DNA of 64,000 nucleotides from JACVRM01 sp963817375 (GCA_963817375.1 CAWFOB010000006.1:186001-250000); one strand, 5' to 3'. Shown: positions 15,619 through 25,529, counted from the first letter of the stretch. Notes: generated from the sequence alone by a model not told the origin. Numbers and translations are program-made.

Positions 15619-16026
15619 TCAGTTGGCCGGCGGACGCTGCTCCGGATACCGGGGCAGCCCGTCGTCCGGGATCGGCTCCCAGTGCGCGGCGTAGTCCGTG
15701 TAGATGCGGTACGAGGGCCGCACGCCGGGATCCTGGTCGAACGTGCCCATGCGCACGCCCGCGATCTCGCCGGTCTCCTCGTTCCTGCTCCAGAGCGCGC
15801 CGCCGCAGTTCGAGCAGAAGCACTTCGGCGACCCGCCTTCGGGCTCCCAGCACCGGATCAGCTCCTCGCCGGCCGTGATGCGGACGGACCCGGGCACCAC
15901 GCGAGCCTGCGCCGACGCGGCCGTGCCCGTGCGCCGCTGGCAGCGCGTGCAGTGGCAGTAGCTCGCGAAGAGCGGCGGCTCCGTTAGCTCGTAGCGCACA
16001 CCCCCGCACAGACACTGTCCGGTCAC
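15619..16026 (-). CDS. GFA/CENP-V-type zinc protein
   Basis: 135 aa, GTG start. It has the family's Cys pattern: CLCGGVRYEL at the N-terminus, SYCHCTRCQRRTG next, and FCSNCGGALW mid-protein, which bind two zinc ions. Members are named glutathione-dependent formaldehyde-activating enzymes after Gfa, but most have no proven activity, and an actinobacterium may lack glutathione. Function is therefore unassigned beyond the fold. It lies 40 bp upstream of, and on the same strand as, the PilB-like gene. Confidence 0.85.
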   Translation of the reverse strand: MTGQCLCGGVRYELTEPPLFASYCHCTRCQRRTGTAASAQARVVPGSVRITAGEELIRCWEPEGGSPKCFCSNCGGALWSRNEETGEIAGVRMGTFDQDPGVRPSYRIYTDYAAHWEPIPDDGLPRYPEQRPPAN

Positions 16027-16068
16027 GTGCCCTTCACGCCCGCAACTCTATGCACGGCATGCCGACGT

Positions 16069-16117
16069 TCGGCGGAGGCGAGCTTGCTCGCCGCAGCTAC
16101 GTCGCGCGAAGTCGCGT
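16069..16117 (-). repeat. Dispersed 50-bp repeat, copy 2 (inverted)
   Basis: The reverse complement of this segment matches 886-935 with five differences, including a one-base gap. It contains the internal dyad GGCGAG-CAAG-CTCGCC and touches the stop codon of the MMPL gene. Confidence 0.6.
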
Positions 16118-18153
16118 CACTCCTCTAACCGCGAAAAATCGTCAGCCGGATTCTTCGCGGGAAACCAGTTCCACCTGCCGAGAATCGCCATCAGCGAGGG
16201 CACGAGGAAGACGCGCACGATCGACGCGTCGATCGCCACGGCGAGCGCGATGCCGACGCCGACCTCCTTCACGAGGACGACCCCGGAGGTCGCGAACGCC
16301 CCGACGGCGATGCAGAAGAGCAACGCCGCCGCCGTGACGATGCGCCCGGTGCGCTCGAGCCCGACGGCGACCGCTTCCCGGTTCGGGAGGCCGGCATCCC
16401 AGCCTTCCCTGATCCGCGTCAGCAGGAAGACGCCGTAGTCGGTCGCCAGGCCGAAGGCGATTGCGAACAGCAGCACCGGGAGCGTCAGCTGGAGCGCGCC
16501 CTGGCCGCGATAGTCGAGCAGCCCCTCGAGGCGCCCGTCCTGGAAGACGAAGACGAGCACGCCGAACGTCGCCGTCAGCGTGAGGAAGTTCATCACGAGC
16601 GTCTTCAGCGGCAGCAGCACCGAGCGCGTCGCCAGGTAGAGGAGGGCGTACGTCACGAGACAGAGCAGGATCAGCGCGAGCGGCAGGCTCGAGCCGATCG
16701 AGTGCTTCTGGTCGAGGAACTGCGCGGTCGCGCCGCCGACGAGCCCGCTGCCGGGAAGCCCGCGCATCCCCTCGACGAGCCGCTTCGAGTGGTCTGACAG
16801 GAACGGGCTGCCCGACGACGCCTCCACCTCCCAAACGCCGGCGGCGAGCCGGCGCGGCGGCCGCACGCGCGCGGTGCCGGGCAGCACGTGCACCGCGGCG
16901 GCGTACCGGCGCGCGGCCTCGGCATCACCGCGCACGACGGCGAACGCGGGCGAGGTGAAGGCAGGCGCGAAGTCACGGCGGAGCGTCTCGTCGACGACGC
17001 GCGAGCTCGCGCCCGGCGGCAGCACGCCGGCGTCGATGCCCGTGAAGCGCATGGACAGGAACGGGATCCCGAGCACGACGAGGAGGGTCGCCGCGGCCAG
17101 CGCGACCGGCACCGGGCGGCGCATGATCGCGTGCGCCAGCCGGTACCAGCCGCCCTCGTCCGCCGGCCCCTGCGGCGGCCGGCGGCGCACCGAGAGCGCG
17201 TCGATCCGCGGCCCGAGCAGGGCGAAGAGGGCGGGGAGGACCGTCAGCGCGATGATCCCGGCGAGCGGCCCGACGAGGCCGCCGGCGATGCCCATCGAGC
17301 GCAGGAAGCCGAGCGGGAAGACGGCGAGCGTGGCGACGGCCGCGCCGACCGTCACGGACGAGAAGGCGATCGTCCGGCCGGCCGTCCGCAGCGTCGTGCG
17401 GATCGCATCGGGACTGCCCATCTCCTCGCGGTAGCGCGAGACGAGCAGCAGGCTGTAGTCGATCGCAAGGCCGAGCCCGGCGCCGGTGACGATGTTGAGC
17501 GCGTAGGGCGACACAGGCGTGATCGCGTCGAGCACGCGTAGGAGCAGGAGCGCCGCAAGGATCGTCAGCCCGCCCACCACGAGCGGCAGCAGGGCCGCGA
17601 CGACGCTGCGGAAGACGAACAGCGCGATCAGGAAGAGCGCCGGAAACGCGAGCGCCTCGGCGCGGGTGAGGTCGCGCTGAACCTGGTGGTTGACCTGCAC
17701 GACCGCGATCGCCGGCCCGCCCACGGCCGTGCCCGGAACCTGCGCCAGGCGTCCGTCGACGCGTTCGGCCGCCTTGCGCCAGCGCTGCTGCGAGATGCCG
17801 CCGCGCGCGAAGGCGGAGACCACGGCCTCGCTCCGGTCGCGCGAGCGCAGCGGAGGCCCGAGGGCGGGGAAGACCGGCTCGGAGCGCACGAGCGCCGCCA
17901 CCCGTGAGAGCCGAGCGGGCGTCGGCCGCTGCACCAGGACGAGGAGCTGCGGCGCCGCGGAAAGCTTCGACGCGTCCTCGACTGCGTTCTCGGCGCGCAC
18001 GCTCTGCGCATCACCCGGCAGGAAGTCGTTCGAGGCGCGTCCGAGCCGCGCCGGCACCCCCAGCCCGAGCACGGCGGCGACCACCGCGAGGGCCACGGTG
18101 ACGGCCAGCACCCGGCGCGGGTGTGCGGTCGCGAGGCGCGCAAGCCTATCCAT
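16117..18153 (-). CDS. MMPL/RND-superfamily transporter
   Basis: 678 aa, about the size of a short MmpL protein. There is one N-terminal helix (13-35), a ~130-aa extracytoplasmic domain, a block of five or six helices (about 175-330), a second loop, and a second helix block (about 490-660), the two-fold layout of the family. GLAIDYSLLLVSRYREE and its partner GLATDYGVFLLTRIREG carry the Asp-Tyr pairs expected for proton relay. Substrate is probably a lipid or hydrophobic compound, by family only. Start: ATG 18153. It is divergent from the small membrane protein at 18260. Confidence 0.88.
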   Translation of the reverse strand: MDRLARLATAHPRRVLAVTVALAVVAAVLGLGVPARLGRASNDFLPGDAQSVRAENAVEDASKLSAAPQLLVLVQRPTPARLSRVAALVRSEPVFPALGPPLRSRDRSEAVVSAFARGGISQQRWRKAAERVDGRLAQVPGTAVGGPAIAVVQVNHQVQRDLTRAEALAFPALFLIALFVFRSVVAALLPLVVGGLTILAALLLLRVLDAITPVSPYALNIVTGAGLGLAIDYSLLLVSRYREEMGSPDAIRTTLRTAGRTIAFSSVTVGAAVATLAVFPLGFLRSMGIAGGLVGPLAGIIALTVLPALFALLGPRIDALSVRRRPPQGPADEGGWYRLAHAIMRRPVPVALAAATLLVVLGIPFLSMRFTGIDAGVLPPGASSRVVDETLRRDFAPAFTSPAFAVVRGDAEAARRYAAAVHVLPGTARVRPPRRLAAGVWEVEASSGSPFLSDHSKRLVEGMRGLPGSGLVGGATAQFLDQKHSIGSSLPLALILLCLVTYALLYLATRSVLLPLKTLVMNFLTLTATFGVLVFVFQDGRLEGLLDYRGQGALQLTLPVLLFAIAFGLATDYGVFLLTRIREGWDAGLPNREAVAVGLERTGRIVTAAALLFCIAVGAFATSGVVLVKEVGVGIALAVAIDASIVRVFLVPSLMAILGRWNWFPAKNPADDFSRLEE

Positions 18154-18259
18154 GCAGGTAGTCCGTACCGGCAGTGCGGGCGGTTACCGGTTGTGAAAGG
18201 CGCCTGAGCGCGAGAGAATCGCGCAGAAGTCTCAGAAGACCCAGACGAAAGGACAGGGA

Positions 18260-18676
18260 ATGGACGACATGAAGACCTCGGCCGCGTGGACGGGCTGGGT
18301 CGGCTTCGCGGCGATCATGCTCGTGATCATCGGAATGATCGACGCCTTCGAAGGCCTGATCGCGATCATCCGCAGCGAGTACTACCAGTACACCCCGAAC
18401 GGGGTCATCATCTTCGACACGACGAAGTGGGGCTGGCTCTCGCTGATCTGGGGCATCCTGCTGGTGCTCGTCGGCCTGGCGCTCGCCGCGAAGTCAGGCT
18501 GGGCGCGGTGGACGGCGGTCATTCTGGTCATCGTGAACCTGCTCGGGCAGCTTGGCTGGCTCGGGAACAGCCCGAACCCGGTCTGGACGCTCACCGTGAT
18601 CACGCTGCAGATCATCGTCCTGTTGGCGCTGACTGTGAAGTGGAGCGAGGTCTCCGCCGGTAGTACCTCTTACTGA
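18260..18676 (+). CDS. Small four-helix membrane protein (DUF7144-like)
   Basis: 138 aa with four predicted transmembrane helices (about 9-31, 58-79, 86-104, 112-130). The pattern W...W(V/G)GFAA.M..I.G..D...GL.AI and GW..LI.GIL.V..G resembles a family common in actinobacterial genomes and lacking a known role. Start: ATG with AAAGGACAGG upstream. It sits between two MMPL transporters but has its own leader. Function unknown. Confidence 0.8.
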   Translation: MDDMKTSAAWTGWVGFAAIMLVIIGMIDAFEGLIAIIRSEYYQYTPNGVIIFDTTKWGWLSLIWGILLVLVGLALAAKSGWARWTAVILVIVNLLGQLGWLGNSPNPVWTLTVITLQIIVLLALTVKWSEVSAGSTSY

Positions 18677-18782
18677 TTCATCGCATGCGCACGGGGAGGC
18701 GGGCGGTCCGCCTCCCCGCTGCTGCTACACCTAAGGGTTCCGCCGATGAGTTCCGCGACTCCGCGCGGTCCAGGACCCCGAG

Positions 18783-21079
18783 ATGAACGACACGTCCCCG
18801 AACGAGAGACTCGCCGCGCACGAGCGCCTGTCGACGGGCGCGCTCGCCGCGCTGGGCGCGCAGCGTGCGCCACGCACCCGTGGCGCGTCGTCGGGACCTG
18901 GGTCGGGATCATCGTCGTCCTGATCGCGCTCGTCGCGACGATCGGCGGCTCGCTGCGCGACAAGTTCGAGATCCCGGGCTCGGACACCCAGCGGGCGACC
19001 GACCTGATCAAGGCCGAGTTCGCCGTCCGAGCAGGGCTGCGGTCCTCAACATCGTGTTCGCCGCGCCGCCGCGGGCAGCGGCTCGACACGCCGGAGCGCA
19101 AGGCGGCGATCGCAGCGGCGGTCGCGAAGCTGCGCACCGCCCAGTTCAAGCCGCAAGAAGGACAAGCGCCGGCCTGGTCAGCGTCGACGACCCGTTCGGG
19201 ACGCGCACGATCTCGAAGAACGGGCGCATCGCCTACTCGGAGGCGCAGTTCGACCAGACGATCGAGGACGCCGACCGGTCGGACGTCGTCGGCCGTCGAG
19301 GACTTCGTCCGCGACGGCGATCGCGCCGGTCGGCGTCACGGTCGAGTACAACGGCGAGGCGGAGTTCCCGCCGCTCGAGCAGGGCACGTCCGAGCCGCTC
19401 GGCCTGCTCGCCGCGATCATCGTGCTGCTGGTCGTCTTCCGCACGTTCGTCGCGATGCTGATCCCGATCCTCGCTCGCGATCGTCGGCGCTGGCGACGGC
19501 GTTCCTGCTGCTCTTCATCCTCGCCGGGCTGACCGACATCAACACGGTCACGCCGATCCTCGTCTCGATGATCGGGCTCGGCGTCGGCATCGACTACTCG
19601 CTGTTCATCGTCACGCGCTTCCGGCAGCTGCTCCACGACGGCCTCTCGCCGACGCGACGCCGCCGCGGAGGCCGGCTCGTCGGCGGGACGCGCGGTGCTC
19701 TTCGCCGGCCTGACGGTCGCGATCTCGGTGACCGGGCTGGCGTTCTTCGGGCTCGACTTCGTCACGAAGCTCGGGATCGGGAGCGCGCTCGGCGTGCTGA
19801 CGACCGTGCTGATCGCGAACTCGCTGCTCCTCGCGGTGCTGCGCGCTGCTCGGGCACAAGATCGACCGGCTCAAGGTGCCGTTCCTCGCGCCGGTCGACG
19901 ACTCCGAGGAGGCACGCGAGAAGACGCTCATCGCGCGCTGGGGCCGCTTCGTCACCGACCACGCGAAGTCGTGTTCCCCGTCCTGCTCGTTGCCGGGCTC
20001 GTGCTCGCCGGCACCTCGGCGCTCGTCCGTCTCGGCGCGGCCGACCAGGGCACGCAGCCCGAAGGAGCAGACGAGCCGCCGTGCCTACGACCTGCTCGCC
20101 GAGGGCTTCGGGCCCGGATTCAACGGGCCGATCCCGATCGTCGTCGACGTGAACGGCGACACCAGGCGCGGCCAACCGCGCGATCCAGGACGACGTCCGC
20201 GGGCATCAAGGACGTCGCCTCCGTGCGCCAGCCGCAGTTCAACGAGGACAAGACCGTCGCGATCGTCTTCGTGACGCCGAACTCGGCGCCGCAGGACGAG
20301 GCCACCGACGAGCCTCGTCGAACCGGCTGCGCGGACGACGTCGTCCCGACGGCCACGGGCGGCGGCCCGGCCGTCGCGTACGTCTCCGGCCAGACGGCGG
20401 CGTTCAAGGACATCGCCGACCGGATCATCCAGCGGATGCCGCTCTTCCTGCTCTACATCATCGGCGTCACGTTCATCGTGCTCGCGATGGCGTTCCGCTC
20501 GATCGTCGTCTCGCTCACCGCGGCGGTCACGACGATCCTGTCGGCGTTCGTCGGCTTCGGCGTCCTCGCGCCTGGTCGTGCAGGAGGGCCATCTCCTCGG
20601 CCTGACGGGCCTCGACAAGACCGGGCCCGATCGAGACGTTCGTGCCACCGATCGCGTTCGCGATCCTCTTCGGCCTCTCGATGGACTACATGGTCTTCCT
20701 CATGAGCCGCATCCGCGAGGAGCACGTCCACGGGCTCGCAGACGACGGACGCGGTCGAGCACGGCATCGCGGCGATCGGCCGCGTCGTCGTCGCGGCCGC
20801 GCTGATCATGGGCACGGTCTTCGCCGCCTTCGTCCTGAGCGCCGACCGCATCCCGAAGGAGTTCGGGCTCCTGCTCGCGGTCGCGATCCTGACCGACGCC
20901 CTCATCGTGCGGATGACGCTCGTGCCGGCGTTCTTCACGCTCCTGCGGCGAGAAGACGTGGTACATCCCGCGCTGGCTCGACCGCGCTGCTGCCGAACAT
21001 CACGATCGAGCCGCCGCACGAGGGCGCGCCCGTGGTGGCAGGCGAGCCGCCCGAGCGTCAGCCCGCCGGCGTCGCCTGA
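18783..21079 (+). CDS. Second MMPL/RND transporter, frameshifted in this assembly
   Basis: Reading across frames reconstructs a full MMPL protein of about 760 aa: HPWRVVGTWVGIIVVLIALV, GLGVGIDYSLFIVTRFR, IGSALGVLTTVLIANSLLL, then AMAFRSIVVSLTAAV, FGLSMDYMVFLMSRIREEHV and ALIVRMTLVPAFF. The frame changes about fifteen times between 18850 and 20990. Each break I resolved is one extra base, e.g. near 20572, 20629, 20738 and 20948. The protein signal stays strong throughout, which argues for sequence error rather than decay. It ends at TGA 21077-21079, 7 bp before the next gene. Role by family: export of lipids or hydrophobic compounds. Confidence 0.75.
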
Positions 21080-21086
21080 CCGGCTC

Positions 21087-21827
21087 GTGACCGACCCGGT
21101 CACGCGGATCGCGCAGGCCTACCCGGACCGCGTCGAGGTGCGCGGCCGCGACCTGACCGGCGACCTGATGGGCCGGCTGACCTTCACCGAGTACGTCCAC
21201 CTGCTGCTGACCGGCGAGGAGCCGACCGAGGAGCAGCGCTTCTTCCTCGACCTGCTGCTCGTCGCAATCGCGGAGCACGGGATGATGCCGACGAGCGTCG
21301 CCGCGCGGATGACGCTCGCCGCCGACCCGGGCTCGCTCCAGGGCGCGGTCGCCGCCGGCATCCTCGGCGCCGGGCCCGTCGTGCTGGGCACGGCGGAGGA
21401 GTGCGCGCGGCTGCTGGACGAGCTGCGCGAGACGGACCGGAGCCCTGAGCAGGCCGCTCGTGAGCTCCACGACGCGGGCGCGAAGATCCCCGGCTTCGGC
21501 CATCCGGTGCACAAGCCGGTCGACCCCCGTGCCGAGCGCATCCTCGCGCTCGCGGACGAGCATCGGGTCAGCGGCGCAAACGTCGCGCTCGCCCGCCGGC
21601 TGCGCGACGCGGTTGCAGAAGCCTGGGGCAAGCCCTTGCCCATGAACGTCTCCATGCCGATCGCCGCCGTCATGCTCGACCTCGGCTACGACGCGGAGAC
21701 GGTCAAGGCCGTGCCGATCCTCGCGCGCACCGCCGGCCTCCTCGCGCACCTGGCCGAGGAGCGCGAGGCGCCTGTCGGGCTGCGGCTCGCGCGCGCGGCC
21801 GAGGACGCGGTCGAGTACGAGCAGTGA
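21087..21827 (+). CDS. Short citrate-synthase-fold protein, citryl-CoA-lyase-like
   Basis: 246 aa, about 60% of a citrate synthase: it keeps the C-terminal half-like core with GFGHPVHKPVDPRAERIL and NVSMPIAAVMLDLG but not the full enzyme. Proteins of this type are annotated citryl-CoA lyase (citryl-CoA to acetyl-CoA plus oxaloacetate), often without proof. GTG start at 21087. Its last codons overlap the ligase gene (GTGA), so the two are translationally coupled. Context suggests a CoA-thioester lyase step in a small catabolic operon; the substrate is unknown. Confidence 0.75.
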   Translation: MTDPVTRIAQAYPDRVEVRGRDLTGDLMGRLTFTEYVHLLLTGEEPTEEQRFFLDLLLVAIAEHGMMPTSVAARMTLAADPGSLQGAVAAGILGAGPVVLGTAEECARLLDELRETDRSPEQAARELHDAGAKIPGFGHPVHKPVDPRAERILALADEHRVSGANVALARRLRDAVAEAWGKPLPMNVSMPIAAVMLDLGYDAETVKAVPILARTAGLLAHLAEEREAPVGLRLARAAEDAVEYEQ

Positions 21828-23109
21828 TCCTCGACCCCGAGGTCGAGACCCGGCCCTGGGCCGAGCAGCTCTCACTCGACGACGCCGCCTTCCGCGAGCA
21901 GCTCGCCTACCTGCGCGAGCGTTCGCCCTTCTATCGCGACCGCCTGGACGACGTGAGCCTCGCCGGCATCTCGCGGCTGCCGCTGACCGAGAAGGCGGAG
22001 CTGAAGGCCACTGCGACCGGTGACAACCCCTTCGGCGCCCACCTCTGCGCGGGGCGGGGCGAGATCGTCCGCATCTACTCGACGAGCGGCACCACCGGGG
22101 CGCCGTCGTACATCCCGCTGACCGCCGGTGACCTGGAGAACTGGGTGACCGGCTCGGCGCGGAGCTACGCGGCCTCCGGTGTCGTGCCCGGGGAGCGGAT
22201 CGTGTCCACCTACAACGCCGGCCCCTTCGTCGCCGGGGCGGCGCTCGACGCAATCACGCGCATCGGGCTCGCCCACGTCCCGGTCGGCACCGGCAACACC
22301 GAGCTGCTCGTCAGCGCGATCCAGCGCCTGCGCCCGGACGCGGTCGTGCTGACGCCCTCCTACGCCACGCACCTGCTCGAGTGGGCCGAGGAGCGCGGCG
22401 TCGACCTGCGCGGCTCCAGCGTCCGCCGGGTGCTCGTCGCCGGCGAGCCGGGCGGCGGCGAACCGGCCTTTCGCGCGCACCTCGAGCAGGGCTGGGGCGC
22501 GCGGGTAACCGAGGCGATGGGCATCGGCGACATCGGCCCGTCGCTCTGGGGCGAGTGCGAAGAGCAGAACGGCATGCACCTCGGCGCGCGCGGCTTCGTC
22601 CACGCGGAGCTGATCGACCCGGACACCGGCGAGGCGCTTCCGCTCTCCGACGGCGCACAGGGCGAGCTCGTGCTCACGCACCTGCGCCATCGGGCCGCGC
22701 CGCTGCTGCGCTTCCGCACGCGCGACCATGTCCTCGTCAAAACCGGCCCATGCGCATGCGGGAGGACGGCGCCGCGCGTGCGCTGCATCGGCCGGACGGA
22801 CGACATGCTCATCGTCCGCGGCGTCAACGTCTTTCCCTCGGCGATCCGCGAGGTGGTCGGCGGGTTCGCGCCGCGCGTCAGCGGCGCCATCCTCGTCCGC
22901 CCGCAGGCGCCGGGCGTCAAGCAGGAGCCTCCCCTGCCGGTCGTGGTCGAGCTCGCGCGCGGCGCCGAGGCCGGGGACTCGCTCGCCGACGCGATCCGTG
23001 AGAGCATCCGCAGCGTGCTCGTCGTCTCCACGCAGGTCGAGCTGGTGCCGTGGGGGAGCCTCGAGCGCAGCGAGTACAAGCTGAAGCTGACCGAGTCCCC
23101 CCGCGATGA
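21824..23109 (+). CDS. AMP-forming acyl/aryl-CoA ligase, PaaK-like; stop lost in a C-run
   Basis: About 428 aa. It shows the adenylate-forming core: YSTSGTTGAPSYIPLT (P-loop), EAMGIGDIGPSLWGE, RFRTRDHVLVKTGPCACGRTAPR and RTDDMLIVRGVNVFPSAIREVV, the phenylacetate-CoA-ligase layout. GTG start overlaps the previous stop. The frame as given runs past the normal end and stays open through the next gene into the GST. One more C in the C6 run (about 23098-23103) would give a TGA at 23107-23109 overlapping the next ATG (ATGA), the arrangement used by its neighbours. I therefore end it there. It likely activates a carboxylic acid as CoA thioester. Confidence 0.82.
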
Positions 23110-23717
23110 GGAAGCTCCAGAGCCAGGGCGTCCACCACATCACGCTCGTCGGGGCCGACCGGCGGACGTCGATCGACTTCTGGGAGGGCGTGCTCGGGAT
23201 GCCGTTCGTGTTCGAGCAGCCGAACCTCGACAACGAGAACGAGAGCCACCTGTACTTCGACCCCGGCGACGGCCGGCTGATCACCGTGTTCACGAACGAG
23301 GAGCGGGTGCCCGACCCGACGCGCACCGCGACCGACCCCGGCTGCGTGCACCACATCGCCTTCGCGCTCTCGAACGCCACGTTCCGGCAGGCGGTCGATC
23401 GGCTCGAGGAGCGCGGCGTCGAGCACAGCGGCGTCAAGGACCGTGGCTTCATGGATTCGATCTACTTCGAGGACCCGCTCGGCCTGACGATCGAGCTGGC
23501 CTCGTACCGCTTCGAGCCGCCGCACGGCTTCACCCACGCGGAGGTCCTGCTCGAGGCGCACCGGCTCCGCGTCGAGCGCGACTCCTACAACATCGGCCCC
23601 GAGGAGCTCGCGGACGCGATCGAGATCCTGACCGCCCGCTCGCGCGAGTCGCTCTCCGACGACCGCTCGCCGAGAGACCCGTACTCGAAGGAGGAGACAT
23701 GGCAGCGAACACCCTGA
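23106..23717 (+). CDS. VOC-superfamily (glyoxalase/extradiol dioxygenase) protein
   Basis: 203 aa. Two beta-alpha-beta-beta-beta modules are visible. Likely metal ligands are the His of GVHHITLVGAD, the His of CVHHIAFAL and the Glu of LTIELASYRF, the triad used in extradiol-type and glyoxalase enzymes. A ~70-aa C-terminal extension is rich in charged residues. ATG overlaps the expected ligase stop. The operon (CoA ligase, lyase, GST, permease) suggests ring cleavage or thiol-adduct chemistry on an aromatic or unsaturated acid, which I cannot specify. Confidence 0.8.
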   Translation: MRKLQSQGVHHITLVGADRRTSIDFWEGVLGMPFVFEQPNLDNENESHLYFDPGDGRLITVFTNEERVPDPTRTATDPGCVHHIAFALSNATFRQAVDRLEERGVEHSGVKDRGFMDSIYFEDPLGLTIELASYRFEPPHGFTHAEVLLEAHRLRVERDSYNIGPEELADAIEILTARSRESLSDDRSPRDPYSKEETWQRTP

Positions 23718-24385
23718 ACATCCTCAAGCCGAGCGTGAACAACCTGACCGCGCGCGTCTTCGTGCGGGCCGCCGGCCTCGACTTCGAGGAGGTCGACGTC
23801 TGGGGTCAGACGACGGGTGAGGAGTACCTCGGCAAGTACCCGGCGCACCTGACGCCGATGCTGGAGACCGAGGGGCTGCCGGGCGGCTACCTGGGGGAGA
23901 GCTGCGCGATCATGACCTACCTCTGCGCCGTGCACGGCCTCGACGACCTCTACCCGCGCGACCCCGGGGAGCGGGCGATCGTCGACAACGCGATGTACTA
24001 CCTGATCGGCACGCTCTATCCGCTGATCACGCGCGCGACGTACCCCACGCTCGGCTTCCCCCAGTACCCGGGCGAGGTCGGCTCGTCAGACGCGAGCGAC
24101 GAGCTCAAGGCGCAGGCCGTGGAGGACGCGACGGCCGCGATCGCGGAGCCGCTCGAGGTCTACAACACGTTCTTCCTCGCCGGCAGGCCGTTCATCGGCG
24201 GCTCCAGGCCGTCGATCGCGGACATCCGCCTGGCCGCGTCGCTCGAGTTCCTGCGCGCGATCGACTACCCGTTCCCGCGGTGGGTCGAGCTGTACATGGC
24301 GAGCGTCGAGGAGGCGCTCGGCGAGGCGTACTCGGAGCCGGTTGCCGACGTCCGCGGCTACATCGAGTACGTCCGCTCCCAGTAG
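23699..24385 (+). CDS. Glutathione S-transferase-fold protein
   Basis: 228 aa. The N-terminal thioredoxin-like domain (LNILKPSVNNLTARVFVRAAGLDFEEVDV... HLTPMLETEGLPGGYLGESCAIMTYL) includes the conserved Pro before a cis-Pro-type strand and the ES pair used for the gamma-Glu of glutathione. The C-terminal all-helical domain has PSIADIRLAASLEFL, the N-capping box. ATG with GGAGGAG upstream, overlapping the VOC gene by 19 bp. Most Actinomycetota make mycothiol, not glutathione, so either this lineage imports or makes another thiol, or the protein uses a different ligand. Confidence 0.83.
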   Translation: MAANTLNILKPSVNNLTARVFVRAAGLDFEEVDVWGQTTGEEYLGKYPAHLTPMLETEGLPGGYLGESCAIMTYLCAVHGLDDLYPRDPGERAIVDNAMYYLIGTLYPLITRATYPTLGFPQYPGEVGSSDASDELKAQAVEDATAAIAEPLEVYNTFFLAGRPFIGGSRPSIADIRLAASLEFLRAIDYPFPRWVELYMASVEEALGEAYSEPVADVRGYIEYVRSQ

Positions 24386-25529
24386 CACCGTCGGGCGGTC
24401 GCGACTGGGGCGGGTCGCGCCGTTCGTCCTGGCGGCGATGGCGTCTCAGGCGCTGCTCGTCGTCCTGGCGCCGACGATCACCGCGATCGGCGACGACTTC
24501 GGCGCGTCGGTCGCCGCCGTCGGCCAGGCGCGGTCGGTCACGGCGGCCGTCGCGATCGCGACGTCGCTCTTCATCGCCGCGCGCATCGGGGTCCTCGGCG
24601 TCAGGCGGCTCATCGTGGTCGGAGCCTCGCTGGAGCTCCTCGCGTGCGCCGCCGTCGGGCTCGCGCCGAACCTGTGGCTCTTCCTCGGCGCGCACGTACT
24701 CGTCGCGCTCGCGTTCGCGTGCCTGCTCTCGGCCGCGTTCGCCGGCGTGGTCGCCTTCCCGCCCGCGGAGCGCGCGTGGGCGGTCGGCTACGTCGCGGGC
24801 GCCAACGCGCTCACGTGGGTGGTGGTGAACCCCGAGGTCGGGGCGCTGACGCAGTGGGTGTCGTGGCGGGCCGCCGAGATCGTCCCGGCCGTGCTCGCCG
24901 TCGCGACGCTGGCGCTGGTGCGCTTCGCCGACGCCATCCCCGCGAGCCGCCGGCCGATGTCGCTGCGCCTGCTGGCGAGCGACGTCTCCACTCGGCGGTG
25001 GCTGGGCTCGGAGGCGGTCGCATTCGCGTCGTGGACGGCGCTGCTCACTTTCGTGGGCGCGTTCTTCATCGACGAGCTGGGCGTGGGGGAGGCGGCCGCC
25101 GGGTGGCTGCTCGCCATCGGCGCCGGCGCCTATGTGGTCTCGGCGTCGCGGAGCGGCCCGCTCGCGGCCCGGCACGGCCGGCGGTGGCTCGTCGCCGCCG
25201 CGGCCCTGGCAATGGCGGTGATCCTGCCGCTCGTGCTCACGCTCGGCGAGCGCGGCGTCCTGTGGGGCCTCGGGCTCTTCTGCCTTGCCGGGCTGGCGGC
25301 GGGCGTGCGCACGCCGGCGTCGAGCGGGCTCGGCCTCGAGCAGCTGCCCGAGCACCCCGGCTCGATGGCCGGCGCGAGAACGGCCGTCACGCAGCTGGGC
25401 TACCTGCTCGGTGCGGCCGGGGGCGGCCTGGTGATCGCCGTGAGCGGCTACGCGGCGCTCGGCATCGCGCTCGGCGTCGGCATGGCGTTGTCGGCCGTGC
25501 TGGTCTTGCGCGTGTGGGAGCCCACGTAG
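24342..25529 (+). CDS. MFS transporter
   Basis: About 395 aa with 12 hydrophobic segments, the major facilitator layout. The usual cytosolic loop-2 motif is weak (AARIGVLGVRRL). The start is uncertain: the only TTG/GTG/ATG in frame before the first helix is TTG 24342, inside the GST gene, giving a Ser/Thr-rich lead of ~20 residues. It is the last gene of the ligase operon and is a plausible uptake or efflux system for that pathway's substrate. It ends at the palindromic repeat at 25527. Confidence 0.82.
   Translation: MPTSAATSSTSAPSSTVGRSRLGRVAPFVLAAMASQALLVVLAPTITAIGDDFGASVAAVGQARSVTAAVAIATSLFIAARIGVLGVRRLIVVGASLELLACAAVGLAPNLWLFLGAHVLVALAFACLLSAAFAGVVAFPPAERAWAVGYVAGANALTWVVVNPEVGALTQWVSWRAAEIVPAVLAVATLALVRFADAIPASRRPMSLRLLASDVSTRRWLGSEAVAFASWTALLTFVGAFFIDELGVGEAAAGWLLAIGAGAYVVSASRSGPLAARHGRRWLVAAAALAMAVILPLVLTLGERGVLWGLGLFCLAGLAAGVRTPASSGLGLEQLPEHPGSMAGARTAVTQLGYLLGAAGGGLVIAVSGYAALGIALGVGMALSAVLVLRVWEPT

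Noticed and set aside
18783..21079. Programmed frameshifting in the second MMPL gene
   Set aside because: There are about fifteen shifts with no slippery heptamers or pseudoknots, and the same insertion pattern appears in unrelated neighbouring genes.
23110..23698. A genuine ligase-GST fusion protein
   Set aside because: The bridging translation is antisense-like Arg-rich sequence in the wrong frame of the VOC gene. One missing C explains it better.
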